The notes under the pieces are model-generated. The model ran no database searches. It saw only the letters and a list, made by a program, of their open reading frames with translations, and had not been told where the DNA came from. Shown here piece by piece: positions 12,370-24,449 of a DNA stretch of 64,000 nt (position 1 is its first letter; the number at the start of each line of letters is the position of its first letter). Source of the DNA: Lantana camara (lineage: Eukaryota; Streptophyta; Magnoliopsida; Lamiales; Verbenaceae); the NCBI GenBank assembly GCA_037501455.1, contig CM074865.1:37492501-37556500 (forward strand), read 5' to 3'. The position numbers were made by a program, and so were the translations under genes.

Positions 12370-12561
12370 CGTACATCACTAACATATATACATTTATATT
12401 ACATAACTATATTTAATATTAGTATTATTAAAATAAAATAATTAACATTTAATACATTTAAATAAACTTAAATATGTAAAACACGTATAAATAAGTATTT
12501 CGCGCTATTTGATAAACACATACTTCATGCTATACACAATAAGCAAAACGGGGGCATTACA

Positions 12562-12922
12562 ATCCCTGCCATGACCTTCAACCTAAAGCCTGTCCGATGC
12601 TGGGAATAGGACTCCTTGCAATGTCTGAATCCTTGACCTTCAAAGCCTTAGTGGTAGCTTTAGCCCAGGTGCTGGTATTAGCCACTTTTAAGGCGTCCTG
12701 GATGTCTGGCCTGAGTCCCTGTACAAACTGCATCACCTTGTGAAAGTCATCATTCACTATGTTAGGTGCATAGCGAGATAGTCTCTCGAACTCGGTAATG
12801 TACTGGCCAACGGAGCTCCCTCCTTACTTCAACTCTGTAAATTCCCTCAACCTGGGGGTATGGGAAGCTGGTGGAATGAACTTGTTTCTGAACTCCCGTA
12901 CAAAGACCTCACACGTGATAGT
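12562..12922 (-). pseudogene. gag: Element H gag, middle part (disrupted)
   Basis: Minus-strand frame with a Retrotrans_gag-type capsid sequence: VFVREFRNKF, then LREFTELK, a TAA stop where other copies have Gln, GQYITEFERLSRYAP, and FVQGLRP. These match the capsid region of chromovirus gag proteins. It continues the reading frame that begins at 16402; the two parts are separated by solo LTR C1. A second in-frame stop (TGA) lies near the left edge. At 12561 it is cut by LARD-1. Two in-frame stops plus two insertions make it a pseudogene. Confidence 0.85.
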
Positions 12923-15900
12923 TGTAACATCCTGACCTTCCGGATCTACAGGTATGCATTTACGGGGTGTTAAATGTGTTATTATTTATTTAATTATGTC
13001 TTTTATTGCTTTTAATGTTCTTAATTAATTGATATTACTTGTTTAATTGCTATTTGAATTTTTGAACATTTATGCTCTTTTGATTGTATTTTGTTTCCTG
13101 CGTACCCTTCTTTGATTTCGAGTTTTGTGAATTCTTGATATACGTGACCTATGTGAGTTATTTACGTGTTAGCATGCTCGTTTGGTGTTTCGGGTTTCGT
13201 TTGGTGTGGCTTTGTGCTCGTTTTGTTTTTCGGAACCTAGAGGATGGTTAAAGAGCATTTAGCGCACCTCGGGTTCCCGACTGCGTATCTTGAGCTAGGG
13301 AATTCGGATTTGAATTCCGGAAGAGGCGTTGGACTCGTGACAAGATTTGAAAGCTTTAAAACCTAGCCTCACACTTTTCTAAGCCCATTTAGACCCTCGA
13401 AAATAGACCGGAACGAGCCTTTGTTGCAAGTTAGCCTCTTTTGTTGACTAGTCTCATTTGTGGGACCCCTAAACCCCAACCTAACCCCTTAACCTTGGTT
13501 ACTTTGCACCTAAATCAGAATATACCCTCTCTTCCTCTCCTATTTCGTGCAAACCACCCCCAAGAAGGAAGAGAAGTTCCCCAAACTCAGCCCCAAGAGA
13601 GAACCCTAGGAAGAAGGTAGCGCTATTGCATTTTTGAAGATTTTGGCCAATCCACTCCTCCATTTCTTCTCAAATATTAATGGTAATCATATTTTTGAGT
13701 CCTCCTTGAGTATGTGATTCGTTTAAGTGTAATATATTGAGCTATAACCTTGGATTGCATGATTTTGGACCTACCTTATGAATAGTAAGGGTTTTGTGGA
13801 TTTTGAGTTCTCTAGCATGTTTCCTTGCGAATTATTTGAGCTTGATGCATGATTATGATTCCTTAGTCATCCACTTTGAGTTTTATGGACTTGTTTCAAG
13901 TGTTAAAGTTGATTACATGAATCCACCATTAGTGCTCTTGAGGTTTTAGAGGAGTTATGCTTGTTTATTGCTTCCTTTTCATTCATGTCAGTTGCTGCTC
14001 GATTTGATCATGTTTGATGGAGTTTTTGTGTTGATTTGCTGCCTTACTTCATGCCTTAACATGCCTAGATGAGTTGGTATTTGTTTGGGAAGGTTTGCAG
14101 GGCTGAACATGGGTGAAACCACCGTTTCTCGTGACTGGAATGGTCTCCCCTGGCGGGGAGAACTTGGCCCGGGAAGTGCCCGACCGGGTACTTTTTATGC
14201 AGAAACTTCTGCATGTCGTACCCGGGCGGGTACTTTGTAGAACAAAATCTCCCCGGGCGGGAAGATGGAGTGCAGGCCCTTGAGTTTTGGGTACGGTTGT
14301 ACTTAACACTATAGCTTCTGGGGAGGTTTCTTTTGTCGTTCCATTTCTTTGCGTTGGTTTTTCTTGTCTCATTTTATGACTTGTATGCTTGATTAACTTG
14401 TTCTATTATGTGTTAAGCTTTATGTTGTGAATCATTGACTCGTTTTATACCCTCGTTTGTGAATTATGATCTTATATGCAATGCGTGTTCTCATATGACT
14501 TAAGTGTGAATTCATTTTATGTCATTTGCATCATGAACATACATATGCATTTACCAAGCATCAATGTGGTTCATTTTGAGTCTAAGAGTACCCCTTTGTT
14601 GTTTGTTTTGTTCAGAGGATCTTCCCGTGGACGACGAGGTTGCCCCCTAGGTGCCCGGTTACTTTCTTTTGTCTTCGTTACCTGTGTTAAGGTGACGTTT
14701 TTTTTCTTTTAGTTATTTGACCTACAACCCCTATTTGGTTTGAAGCCTCGCATGCGAAATATGTATATTATATGATAGATAAGTGTAAGATATGTATCTT
14801 GAGGGCTTGTCTCATTTGTTATATGATCTTGAAAACGCTTTGTATAAGTATATAAGCTATTTTGCCTTTGTTTTGAAAAGCCTTCGATTAAGCGTGTGTG
14901 CGTAAGCGAGATATGTGGCTTTGAAAGATAAGCTTTGCTCTCTGCGCGATTTTTGTGAGATGTTTGGGCCCCGGAGAATGGTATGGTAATCTCGGGTCGA
15001 CCATGGGGTTGCCGAGCTCTTCCATCAACATTTTCCCTTTGAGAGACTCACCCAACTTCGGGAGGTTTGGAGAGGCAACCGTCGAAGGTTTCAAGGTCGT
15101 GATTAAGCCTTGTCTCTCGTGCTTTTTGGATAGTTAGGGTCGTCAACCCTTCTACCACCCGGAGTTAAGGAGGATTTTGTTTTGTTTTGTTTTACTTTGT
15201 TTTGCCCCTTCGTTTATGGAAGTTTGGAGGTGTGACTCGTACTCGCCGAGTTAGTGGATCTTGTACAATCTATGGAACGAGAAAGGATTTATAAGTGCTT
15301 AAAACTTGTTATTTGACCTCCGGCCCTTGTTTTCTTTAAAGTATGTACATATCTATAACACGGGAAAACACTTTGGCTTGCAAAAACCATTCTCGGTAAT
15401 GGATTCTTTATGTTGTTATGTGCTTTGCTCTATATGTATATCCGGTGTGTGAGTTTAACCCCCTCACTGGTCTTTAGGACTAACCCTCGTTGTTTTTCCT
15501 TCTTTTCCCCCTTTCTATTGAGTTGCAGGTACCTCTTGAGTCGTGCTAGGCGGCAAGAGTCTGTCGAGTTGTCTTGTGGTGTAGCTTGGGTCTCATGCAT
15601 TTGTTTTTGGATTATGTACCTTACCTTTATGCTCTTTTGATTTATGTTTCTTGATTACTCTTGCCTTTTGGCCCCGGATGGGCATTGTATATGATGTATA
15701 TGTATTTGTTCTTATAGTCTATCTTGACATCTTGAACCCTCTTATGCTATGATTGGAGATCTTGGGATTTTTGTATGCATGTTTACGCTTCCGCTACTCT
15801 CGTTTTAATTTGCTCAGTTTTTTAGGGTCTAGGCCGCCTAGCGAGGGTGTGTTTTTTGTGTCTCCTGGTCGCTATGGTTTGATTCGGGTGCAAACCCTCC

Positions 15901-15965
15901 ATTTTGTTACTCGGGTTAGACCTTAGTACGGGGGATGTGGCGCCCTTCGCTCCGGGGGTGTTACA
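12923..15965 (+). mobile_element. Solo LTR C1 (3043 bp)
   Basis: Begins TGTAACATCCTGACCTTCC and ends CTCCGGGGGTGTTACA, with no internal region, PBS or PPT. The termini resemble those of C2 (25273-29109). Element H gag flanks both sides and the gag frame is restored when one 5-bp flank copy is kept. The flanking 5-mers are ATAGT and ATAAC, matching at three of five bases, so the duplication has decayed or mutated. No gene is present; it contains its own inverted-repeat cluster. Confidence 0.85.
14144..14264. repeat. Inverted-repeat cluster in C1
   Basis: Units TCTCCCCTGGCGGGGAGA (14144-14161), GTACCCGGGCGGGTAC (14218-14233) and CTCCCCGGGCGGGAAG (14249-14264). The arm words differ from LTR-A/B but the arm-4nt-arm design is the same. 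Confidence 0.8.
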
Positions 15966-16402
15966 ATAACTGTCCCGGCGGCCTCCAAGACTATCTGAGT
16001 GCTCTCCCACCAGGAGTAAACCTCGCCCTGAATCAAAGTAAGAGTGTAGCTAGATTTCTCCTGAGTGTCACATGGAATAAGCTGCCAGATTCTCTCAACC
16101 TCTTTAAGCCACATTTCCACCTGAATGTCATCACCCTTATAGAACTTCAGGGGACGCTGATTTTGAAATTCGCGTAGTATGGCAGAAATAGGGTTCTCCT
16201 GTGGTGCTACGGGCGCAGGTGGTGCTGGAGGAACCTGTTCCTGAAGCCTCTGATCAATCAATCCTACCACTGCATTCATGAAATCCTGGGGCTGTGCCTG
16301 AGGAGGTGGAGGAGGGGGTGATCTATCATGGTGATGACGGCGATGATGTCGTTGTCTCGGGGATCGATCACGATGATGTCTATGATGTCTATCACGATCC
16401 AT
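15966..16402 (-). pseudogene. gag: Element H gag, N-terminal part (disrupted)
   Basis: Minus-strand ATG at 16402 opens ~146 gag codons before solo LTR C1. The start is basic and His/Arg-rich (MDRDRHHRHHRDRSPRQRHH), followed by a Pro-rich stretch and the beginning of the capsid domain (FYKGDDIQVEMWLKEVERIW, VYSWWEST). Gag starts of this style are also found in elements G and F. The ATG lies ~235 nt downstream of the PBS at 16637-16648 with no better upstream start. The frame reads into C1 at TVI and resumes at 12922 as TCEVFVREF. Function once: nucleocapsid/capsid precursor of the retrotransposon particle. Confidence 0.9.
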
Positions 16403-16636
16403 CCTGAAATCAGATCACTACACATGCGTGGTTTGATTAATAAATGCAAATGTGTGCAAATAATTCCATAAGATCAATAAAACACACATTTTAAAGAATC
16501 AAATCGCTTAAATAATTCAAGAATTCAAGTAAATCACGTATTTCAATTAAATGCAGACTCTCAAGTAACAATTAATCCTATGTCGTGCGACCTAGACTCA
16601 CAAGACACGACTCGAGAACCTCGGTTTTACAACCGG

Positions 16637-16648
16637 GCTCTGATACCA
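16637..16648 (-). other. Primer-binding site of element H (tRNA-iMet type)
   Basis: Minus strand TGGTATCAGAGC, 8 nt from the end of the 5' LTR at 16657. Confidence 0.9.
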
Positions 16649-16656
16649 CCTTAAGA

Positions 16657-19315
16657 TGTAGCACCCTAACCCCCAAGGCACTACATCCCCCGCACTATAG
16701 CCCGATCCACATACGAAATGGACAATTCGTATATAAACCGAAACTACAGCGAACGGGTGACAATCGAGAAAGAACGAGCTAGGCGGGACCACTCCCTAAC
16801 AACTATCAAAACCAAGACACGAAAATCAAAAGCGGAAGCATTAATATCAATACATATAGTTACCATATTTACATCAAAGACATATTTAGTACTAGGTACC
16901 AACACTATCAATACATTATCATCTCTTATATAATATACATGTATAGATGTACAAAAATGTAATAACAAAGATCATAACATGATATTCCAAAAGTTCTATA
17001 CATGGAAGGCAAAATGCTAGACTCGATGGAATGCAAGACCTGACTCAACTCCAGCCTAGCACGACCACGACCAAAAGCACTTGAAAAGCGAAGTATCAGT
17101 CTACCAAAGACTGAGTTAGGGGCATAGTTATATATAACACACGTCACATGCAAGTCATAGTCTCGGGTGAAGACTTGGAAATGAAATAAATATAAAGTTT
17201 CAAGAATAGACTACTCTTTGCCCGAGATTATGACTACCAAATTTAACATGTTAACTTGTCAATTTCATGAATCATGTGGCCCGACGAGTGAGGGCAATTC
17301 TCCAACCATTACACCAAATGTGAACAATACGTGCTTGCTTGAATATTTCAATACGTGATCATGCATTTCATTTCGTGCTCACGTAGGAACATAAGCATGA
17401 GTGAAAACATGTAATAACCCGAGGACAATCCGTGGTGCCGGATCCGTCCCCATTTTCCTTCTTCCTCTAGGTGATAGTGGGTTTGCAAGGCCCAACTATC
17501 CACGACATGGTGTACGTCGGGAACATGACTCCCTACGCACGGAACTCCTTCCACCACCAATATCCTAGTGGCTTCGGGGGTGATCCCAATCATGTGAGGA
17601 TAGAGCAAGAGTTACCCGTCAGCCCTTGCTTTCCCGGTTGGCTCAAGCTACTACCCTCGGACCCAAGTGCAATCATGGTACTCGCCAAAACATGCTTGAA
17701 TCATGAACAATCATGGGTTGCTTGCTTGAAAGTGTTTATATTTTGGAAATCATTTGTAGATATAATAGGTTTTAGCCGAAAACATCATATAAGGGTTATA
17801 AAGGTTCTATATACCTAGAACAAAACCTCACCTTTGTTACAAAATAAAACAAGGATATGCTCTAAGGAGCCTGCTCCTCGTCCACGGCCTCATGATCTGT
17901 GCAAACATGACATGTATACGTGAGACTTGACTCAAAATGGACCAAATATGACGAATAACAAAAATGTAACGAGATGACGAGCAATGTGAAATGTAGCGTG
18001 AAAATATCTTGTTTTGACTTGTATTCAATCATATAATAGCAATTTGGGATCAAAGAAATGTTTGGGTTAAAATCCCAAAATCGGAATTTTATGCAGTAGC
18101 TTTTGCTCTACCAGACGATGGGAATGGCCGTTCCGGATTCCCTTTGAAAATGGGAAGGGCCGTTCCTATGCCTTCCGAGAACGCGCCAGCGTTTTTAATT
18201 TTAAAAATGCGCCTTTGCTGGGAACGGGCCTTCCGGCACACAGGCTAAAATGGGAACGGTCGTTCCCAGTCTCGCTGGCCTCCCTGACTCAGAAGCCTGG
18301 GAACGACTGTTCCCAAAATCCACTAAGGCGGGAAGGGCCGTTCCCAGCTTCTGCAAAATTTAAAAACAGAGCAGAAGCAGGGCAACAGCTACGGCATCAA
18401 CAACAACAACAAAGCTCCAAGTTTTAATTCCTCAAAATACCAGAATTCTGGAAATATACATATAAACAAGTTCATAGAAACATAAAACATGAAATAAATC
18501 ATCAACCATGCTTAACCCTCCAAGTTTTTCCACTTTCAAGCTCAAGTATAAATTCAATATATTAACTCAAATACTTCAAGAATTCATGCAATAATCCAAG
18601 GAAAAATCACATATTCATGTATCAAACAACAATTAATCCATATACTCCATGATTTCTCAAACCCTAGCAATCACATAGCTCATCAAGAATCATTAATCCA
18701 CGCAAACACCCACCTTGAAGCTAAAGAAATGAAGAAAGAAAATGATGATTGGTGCTAAGCTTCAAATCTTGAAATATTTCTTGAAAATCTTGATGAAAAT
18801 AATGGAAATCTCTTCTTTCTCTTTCCTTGAAAAAACCGAGAGCAAGAGGCATGGATATGTTGGTGAGTTTTGATGAAATATGATCAAGGAAGCTTGGAGA
18901 TATATTCTACGTGATTCACCATTTTTGGAAAAATGTGAAATGCTCAAATTGCAATTCAATCCCTCAAGAGTTTAAGTCATGCAATCAAGTATGCTTTGTT
19001 TGGTAATCGATCAATTAAATCCATGAGAAAGCTATGCAATTTGGTCCCTAAATTTAAAAAAATAGGCAAATAGGGACTATTCGATAATTAAATTACTCTC
19101 GGTATATATTTCACGCAATAATTATTTTCCAAGTCATGAAATAATTTTCTCGATGATATGATTTCATATAATTCACATAAATAATGTGATTTGCAATTTA
19201 GAAAAATATATGATGTCATGTAAGAAAAACATAAAATTAAAGAATTAAATAAATCCTACACTCGCAAACTCACACGTGGCGTGCTTACCTGTTCACCCGG
19301 AACCGGGGCGTTACA
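16657..19315 (-). mobile_element. 5' LTR of element H (2659 bp)
   Basis: The minus strand runs from TGTAACGCCCCGGTTCCGGG (19315) to ...AGGGTGCTACA (16657), then 8 nt and the PBS. It is a shorter LTR than A, B or C and has its own inverted-repeat cluster with GGGAAC arms. It is inserted in the 5' LTR of element K; the 3' LTR of H lies left of the window. No coding. Confidence 0.85.
18120..18345. repeat. Inverted-repeat cluster in element H LTR
   Basis: At least five units on one arm word: GGGAATGGCCGTTCC, GGGAAGGGCCGTTCC, GGGAACGGTCGTTCCC, GGGAACGACTGTTCCC and GGGAAGGGCCGTTCCC. The spacer varies (GGTC, GACT, GGCC) while the arms stay complementary. Confidence 0.85.
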
Positions 19316-20681
19316 TGTTTTACTTGTTTAGTATATGCTTGAATATGTTATGAAATGCTCTATTATATGCTATGATCATGTGATATGGTTGTTATATTAT
19401 GAGAATTGATGCATGATTATGGAATTTGAATTATGTTCAAGCATGCTAGCTAATAGAATAGTGATTTACAATTAATTATCTCACAACTTGTTACATGTTG
19501 GCATTTAATTTAAATTGTTACATGTTCTATGATCATGATATGATATGAATTATGTTGTGACATGTTGTCATATGGTTATATGATTCATGAATTATGAATT
19601 GAGCTTATGATATGTTATGGATTAATGGACTAGAACCTTGATCATATGTTATACACTTTAATAGTGTCACATGTTATAACCTAAGCTAGAATAGTGTTTC
19701 ATAACTTGATGTTATGCTTTAATTAGACCTCTTAACCATAGGTTATACCTTTAACCTGGATCACACTTGATTTAATAACATGAGCTTGAAACTATAGGTT
19801 ATAATCAAGTTCATAATCGAATTAGGGTGTGTGCATGCCGTGTGTGTGTGTGTACGTGTGTGACGTGTGTGTGTTTTCTGAGCATGTCGTGTGTGTATGT
19901 GTGTGTATAGTAAGGGTTTGACCCGACCCTTTGACCCGAGATGTGAATAGTAACCTATGAATAGTAATCGTGTATAGTAATCCTGAATAAAAATTTTGAA
20001 TAGTGCTTTTAAATATTAAAAATGAATTAAAACTTGTGCTTTCTTAATAAACATTTGCACCTAGGGTTTCCCTATCCAGGGTCTAAAATGTGTTTTCTTT
20101 CGAGGACTTGTTTCATAACCTAAGGTTTGCGTTAGGAATCATAATTTGATTAACTCTTATTCGGTTATAGTAAGATCATAGTTCCACGTTAAGAGTAACT
20201 TACTTTAACGTATTCCTTTGTGTGTTACCTTTCTTGAATACCTTAAATGGTATTACTCTCTTGTGTTACATGTTCTTTACATGTTCCTTGTTCATTTGTT
20301 TCGTGCATTTCATATGCATCATGTTAGTAGTGGGTCTTAGTTCTTAAGCTCACTCTAGTACACCACCTACAGGAGTTAAAGTCGAGCAGTGGGATCCCCA
20401 GGGCACCGCGTAATCTGTCTACCTACCTTTTGTTACTATTAAGTGAGGTGAAGTTAAAACGTTTTCAAACTGGAACCATGATTATATTATCATATTGCAT
20501 GTTTTAGAAATTTAAAGCTAAACCTCATTTTAAACTATCCCTTTTATCGGGACATTCTTTTGAAAGGATCATACATACTTTAATAGTATACCTTGATCTA
20601 AAGCACATGTTTTCGAAAGTTCTGCATTCTTGTTCAAAGACAGTTACATGTTCTGCATATGTTTTCAAAGTACAGTTTCAC
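19316..20681 (+). mobile_element. Element K 5' LTR, visible part before the Copia-like insertion
   Basis: AT-rich sequence with recurring ACATGTT/ATATG words and a GT-rich tract at 19831-19910. It is continuous with 22952-24262 once the insertion between them and one TTCAC duplicate are removed. No coding. The true start of this LTR lies left of the element H insertion, outside the window. Confidence 0.65.
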
Positions 20682-21831
20682 TGTTAGGAATAGTGCCCTA
20701 GAAAGCCGATTCGACGTAATCTGCTTTAGGACTTTTCTTGTATCACAGACAATCTTTGAATAATATACGATTGATTATAGGCAAACACTTCTTTATATGC
20801 CAATACGTGTTTTGTGTGTTTCCATTACGTGCGCATGTATGAGAACTCCCCTAATCCTGATGACTTTAGGACTCTACCATTTAGGTGAAATGGTTCATGA
20901 AACGAGCCCTATATCACATAAGTCATGATTAGTAAAATACTCCAAGCCGATGAGTCCTACAGACAGTGGGAGTGTCAACCTGACTCCTCTAAGGCTTGCT
21001 TGTGGGATCACGCCCTTAAGAAGGACCACCTTGTTTCATGGAGGTGCAAAGTGTATAGTTGATACGTGCGTGATACATAAGGGTGCTTACTTCAATAAGT
21101 AAGTTCACTGAGGTGCCCCGTGTGAGAAGATTCCTAAATGGGAAAGGAAGTTTCTATTTCAGGAAATGGAAACTTCCAGATTAGGAAATATCTCACGAGT
21201 CATTGATGTGATTAATTGATACTTAGACTTGAGGTTCCATGTTACTTTATGAGTTAACTCTGTGGTCTTTGGTATAAGCTTTAAAGGGTGTCGCCTTAGA
21301 CAACTGATTCAAGGCTTATGCTGGGGCTACACAAGTAACACATGAAAGTGAATGAGAATCAAGAAAGGACCTACACTTGCATATGCAAGGTGATCTCTTA
21401 TTGTGTAAGTCATTCATATGCCATATGGAGTCCTTGGCCAAGGCAGTAGATCAAGACATCAAGAAAAGGGTTTCTTGGATTGAGATCAAATGGATATGAA
21501 ATGCACTTAGCTTTAAGACCAGATTATTAGGGTTCTAATTATTCCCTTGCCCTAGATCATGGTTGAGAGATAGTAAGTAGGAGGATTGTATCTCACATGA
21601 ATCAATGACTTAAAGGTTCTGTCGAATCCGAACATTCCAATTCAGCTAGGGGTTAAACACCTGTTGCTAGACTATGGTCGTTTAATCTGTGGACTGATTA
21701 ATTAATTAGTGAATTAATTAATTAGGGTCACTGCTAATTGAATTGAGAACCTAGAGGGTCACACACAACAACTTGGTTACATGAGTTGAGGCTTTAAAAT
21801 GATTAAACGAGTTAATCAAGCCTAGAGGGTT

Positions 21832-21903
21832 CCACACGTGTGAAACCACACGTGTGGGTCACGTGACTGGACACGTGTCATTGTGACACGTGTGCCACAC
21901 GTG
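21832..21903. promoter_or_regulatory. Six CACGTG boxes upstream of the Copia-like LTR TATA box
   Basis: In 72 bp there are six palindromic G-box cores (CACACGTGTG twice, TCACGTGA, ACACGTGTC, GACACGTGTG, ACACGTGA). G-box/ABRE cores bind plant bHLH and bZIP factors. The cluster is about 330-400 bp upstream of the TATA box. Confidence 0.65.
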
Positions 21904-22230
21904 ATTGTTTAATAATATATTAAATAATTAATTTGTTAATTATTTAATAGACTTTGGTTTAATTTTGAATTAAAAAGAAAGTCTTATTTTGGAGAAAATA
22001 ATCTAGTTAATTAATTATGAATTAATTAATTAGATAAAATAAGTTATTTATTTTAAATAAATAAAGTATAAAATTATCCAAAAATAGTTTGGATATTTTT
22101 AGCTCTCTTGAAAGTTGATTTGAATTAGAATTCAAAGTCAAAGTCAAATTACTTGATGATCAAGTAATAGGAGAGAGAGAGACCAAAATCCTAGCCCATA
22201 AAGGACTAGGAATTTTCGGTCCTCCCCTCT

Positions 22231-22240
22231 TATAAATAGG
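22231..22240 (+). promoter_or_regulatory. TATA box of Copia-like LTR
   Basis: TATAAATAGG directly after a C-rich tract; a strong plant TATA match in the middle-right of the LTR, where a U3/R promoter is expected. Confidence 0.7.
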
Positions 22241-22951
22241 GGAGCTCGAGCTTCCCTTAGAGCTAATTGAGAATTCTTTTGGTTCATGTGTTGAACACCT
22301 TCCTTTCTCCAAGATTAAATAAAACCCTAGGTTAAGCCTAAACACTAACTAGAGAACTAGCATCCTTAATAGTTAGATTGTAGCCAAGTTGGTGGACTAT
22401 CTCTAGAGAGCTTCAAGTTAGAAGTTTTGAAGATTCGAGCCTTACCAAAAGTGGGGATCAAGCAAAACGATCAGAAGGGATGATGAAACGATTCTGAACC
22501 CGACGTGAAGCGAATGAAAAAATCGAACCAAAGAAGATGGAGAAAACCGTTCGTCCATATCCTGAAGGATGAATTTTTTCACGAGGGTTTTGTGACTGGC
22601 AGTTTTCTACTTTCGCAAAACTGGTTTCGAAGGGAGTTTCAATCCTGCTTTTCACGTTTCATGTTTCTTTCTTTATGTTATATTGTTAAGAACATCTCTA
22701 ACATGAATTGAATCTAGGTTGGTGTGGATTGCTATCCCGACAATGGATTCTGAAGTAGAAAGAGACTTTCGAGGGACGGGTTGTCAAGCCGCGAGAAGAG
22801 CGTTCTTGGGTGGCTTGAAACGCTTCAAGAAAGAATAAAAGAAAAGTAAGTTTTCTATCTCTACGAATTTGGATACACGATTGCGAGTTCAAGATCCTTT
22901 TGTTGGAAAAATTTTTAAATTCCGCTGCTTTCTGATTCGTGTTTTCCAATA

Positions 22952-24262
22952 TTCACATGTTCATATGTTTTACAAGACAACATCACATGTTTTACAGACA
23001 ACATCATATGTTACAGTTATAGTTTCACATGTTAATGGTTAGCACCCGGAGTGGTACTCTGGTCACTGCTAATATGAAATGCAAGCATACAGTTTACAGT
23101 TTGGGGCCGACGATTATATGTAGAGGTGATGTTCGGGAGGTGTGCACCAACGACATCACTAATACCGGCCGCCACAATAGACAATTGACACCGACTTTTA
23201 ACAGGAGGTTTGTTAATTCAGGACAATCTGTCTGGGAATGGACCGCAAATCTATTCCCATTACATGTTTACGGGTCGCCTAGGGCTAGTTACCCGAAGTG
23301 ACAACCGGTGCAGGATGGTGCATGTTTGTATGTGTTAGTGGGGTATTGTTGACCTTGGTCCGATACTCTACTATATGTGGAGTTATTATTGATCTTGGTC
23401 CGATACTCTACTTCATCATGTTTTCTGGAGTAAGGTTGGAGAAGCCTAGCTTGCGGGTAAAATTCTATTTCATGAATGATGGTTCATATTTGGAAAAGTT
23501 CACTGTACCCTATCCCGTTTCTAAAAGTATTATGAACCATCCATAGCATATGTGTGTGCGTGTGACAGCATTCATAAAAGAGTTTTGAAACTTGTATTCT
23601 TTTACAAGTATTGCATTCAAATAGTTTTATCATTGAACTTGTTTCAAGTTCTTCATTCACGATTTGATTTCAAAGGTTCTGTATCAATTCAAGTTTTTTT
23701 AATTCAATACTTTCTTTTAAGTATTCCTTCACTTAGTCCCTTTTACTAATACCTCTCCCGTTTTCTTGCCTCGTGGTTTCAGGTCTTGTAGCCGTAGTCT
23801 AGAGGAATCTTGAAGATCTAGATTATCATTTTTGTTTCAGTCAGGACTTATAGTATTTTGCTCTTTTGTGTCCTGCATATGTTATATGGCTGCATCACTT
23901 TATGTTTCTGAATACTTGAGTATCTTTGTCATACTCTTTATGCTACTCTACTACCGATACCTGGAACTCTGTTATATAGGTATCAATATGTGAATATGTT
24001 ATATGTTCTGATATGACAAGTCTCTCTTATCGATTAATATGTTCTTTCTTGTTATATACCATCATGCACATGTTTTGCAAAGTTTTAAAATACTCTGATT
24101 TTCCGCTGCATAGGCACATCGTTATACATGTATAGTTCTGATTGATAGCCGTTCGCGGGAGTGTTTCTTGAGTGATGGCTCACGCAATTACTTGAGAGGT
24201 GCTTCAGTGCGGGGGTTGGGATGCCGCTCTCCTCATGTTCTGGTACGGGTGGGGGCATTACA
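22952..24262 (+). mobile_element. Element K 5' LTR, end part
   Basis: Continues the LTR after the Copia-like insertion and ends ...GGGGGCATTACA at 24262, followed by an 8-nt spacer and a PBS. Its tail does not resemble the tail of the LTR at the other end of the element (51912). Confidence 0.75.
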
Positions 24263-24270
24263 ACCTGAGG

Positions 24271-24282
24271 TGGTATCAGAGC
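24271..24282 (+). other. Primer-binding site of element K (tRNA-iMet type)
   Basis: TGGTATCAGAGC, 8 nt after the LTR end at 24262. Confidence 0.9.
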
Positions 24283-24449
24283 ATCGGGTTAAGTAAGAAG
24301 AGACTTAACCTAGATTGCTCTCATGTTGCATCATGGATGGTTCACGCATTGCATCCAGGATCATTCTCCTATTGCATCGAGACAGGATATTTGGGGATTG
24401 CATGGTTCTGTTATCTGGATTTCATACATGCGGTATCTTCTGTATAGCT

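Larger units (their letters stand above)
8578..12561 (-). mobile_element. 5' LTR of LARD-1 (LTR-B group, 3984 bp)
   Basis: On the minus strand it runs from TGTAATGCCCCCGTTTTGC (12561) to ...GTGCGGGGTGCTACA (8578), followed by an 8-nt spacer and the PBS, so it is a 5' LTR. It carries CATGCA motifs (12279-12369), AT microsatellites (~10319-10360, ~10615-10690), an inverted-repeat cluster and the three-stem block. The right neighbour (12562 on) is gag of element H, so the LARD inserted into that gene. No gene is present. Confidence 0.85.
20682..22951 (+). mobile_element. Copia-like solo LTR (2270 bp) with exact TSD
   Basis: Starts TGTTAGGAATAGTGCCCTAG and ends GTTTTCCAATA, flanked by TTCAC on both sides (20677-20681 and 22952-22956). 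The end is TA rather than the expected CA, probably one C-to-T change. The TGTTAGG...CCAACA-type termini suggest Ty1/Copia, at moderate confidence. A TATA box (22231) and an upstream CACGTG cluster give plus orientation. There is no internal region, so it is a solo LTR. Confidence 0.75.

Noticed and set aside
1..12561. LTR-B (1-3031) and the LARD-1 LTR (8578-12561) as the two LTRs of one element
   Set aside because: They are in opposite orientation and LTR-B is bordered by LTR-A, not by LARD-1 internal sequence.
19316..20681. Unique host DNA between elements
   Set aside because: It becomes continuous with the LTR that ends next to the PBS at 24271 once the Copia-like solo LTR is removed, so it is better read as LTR.
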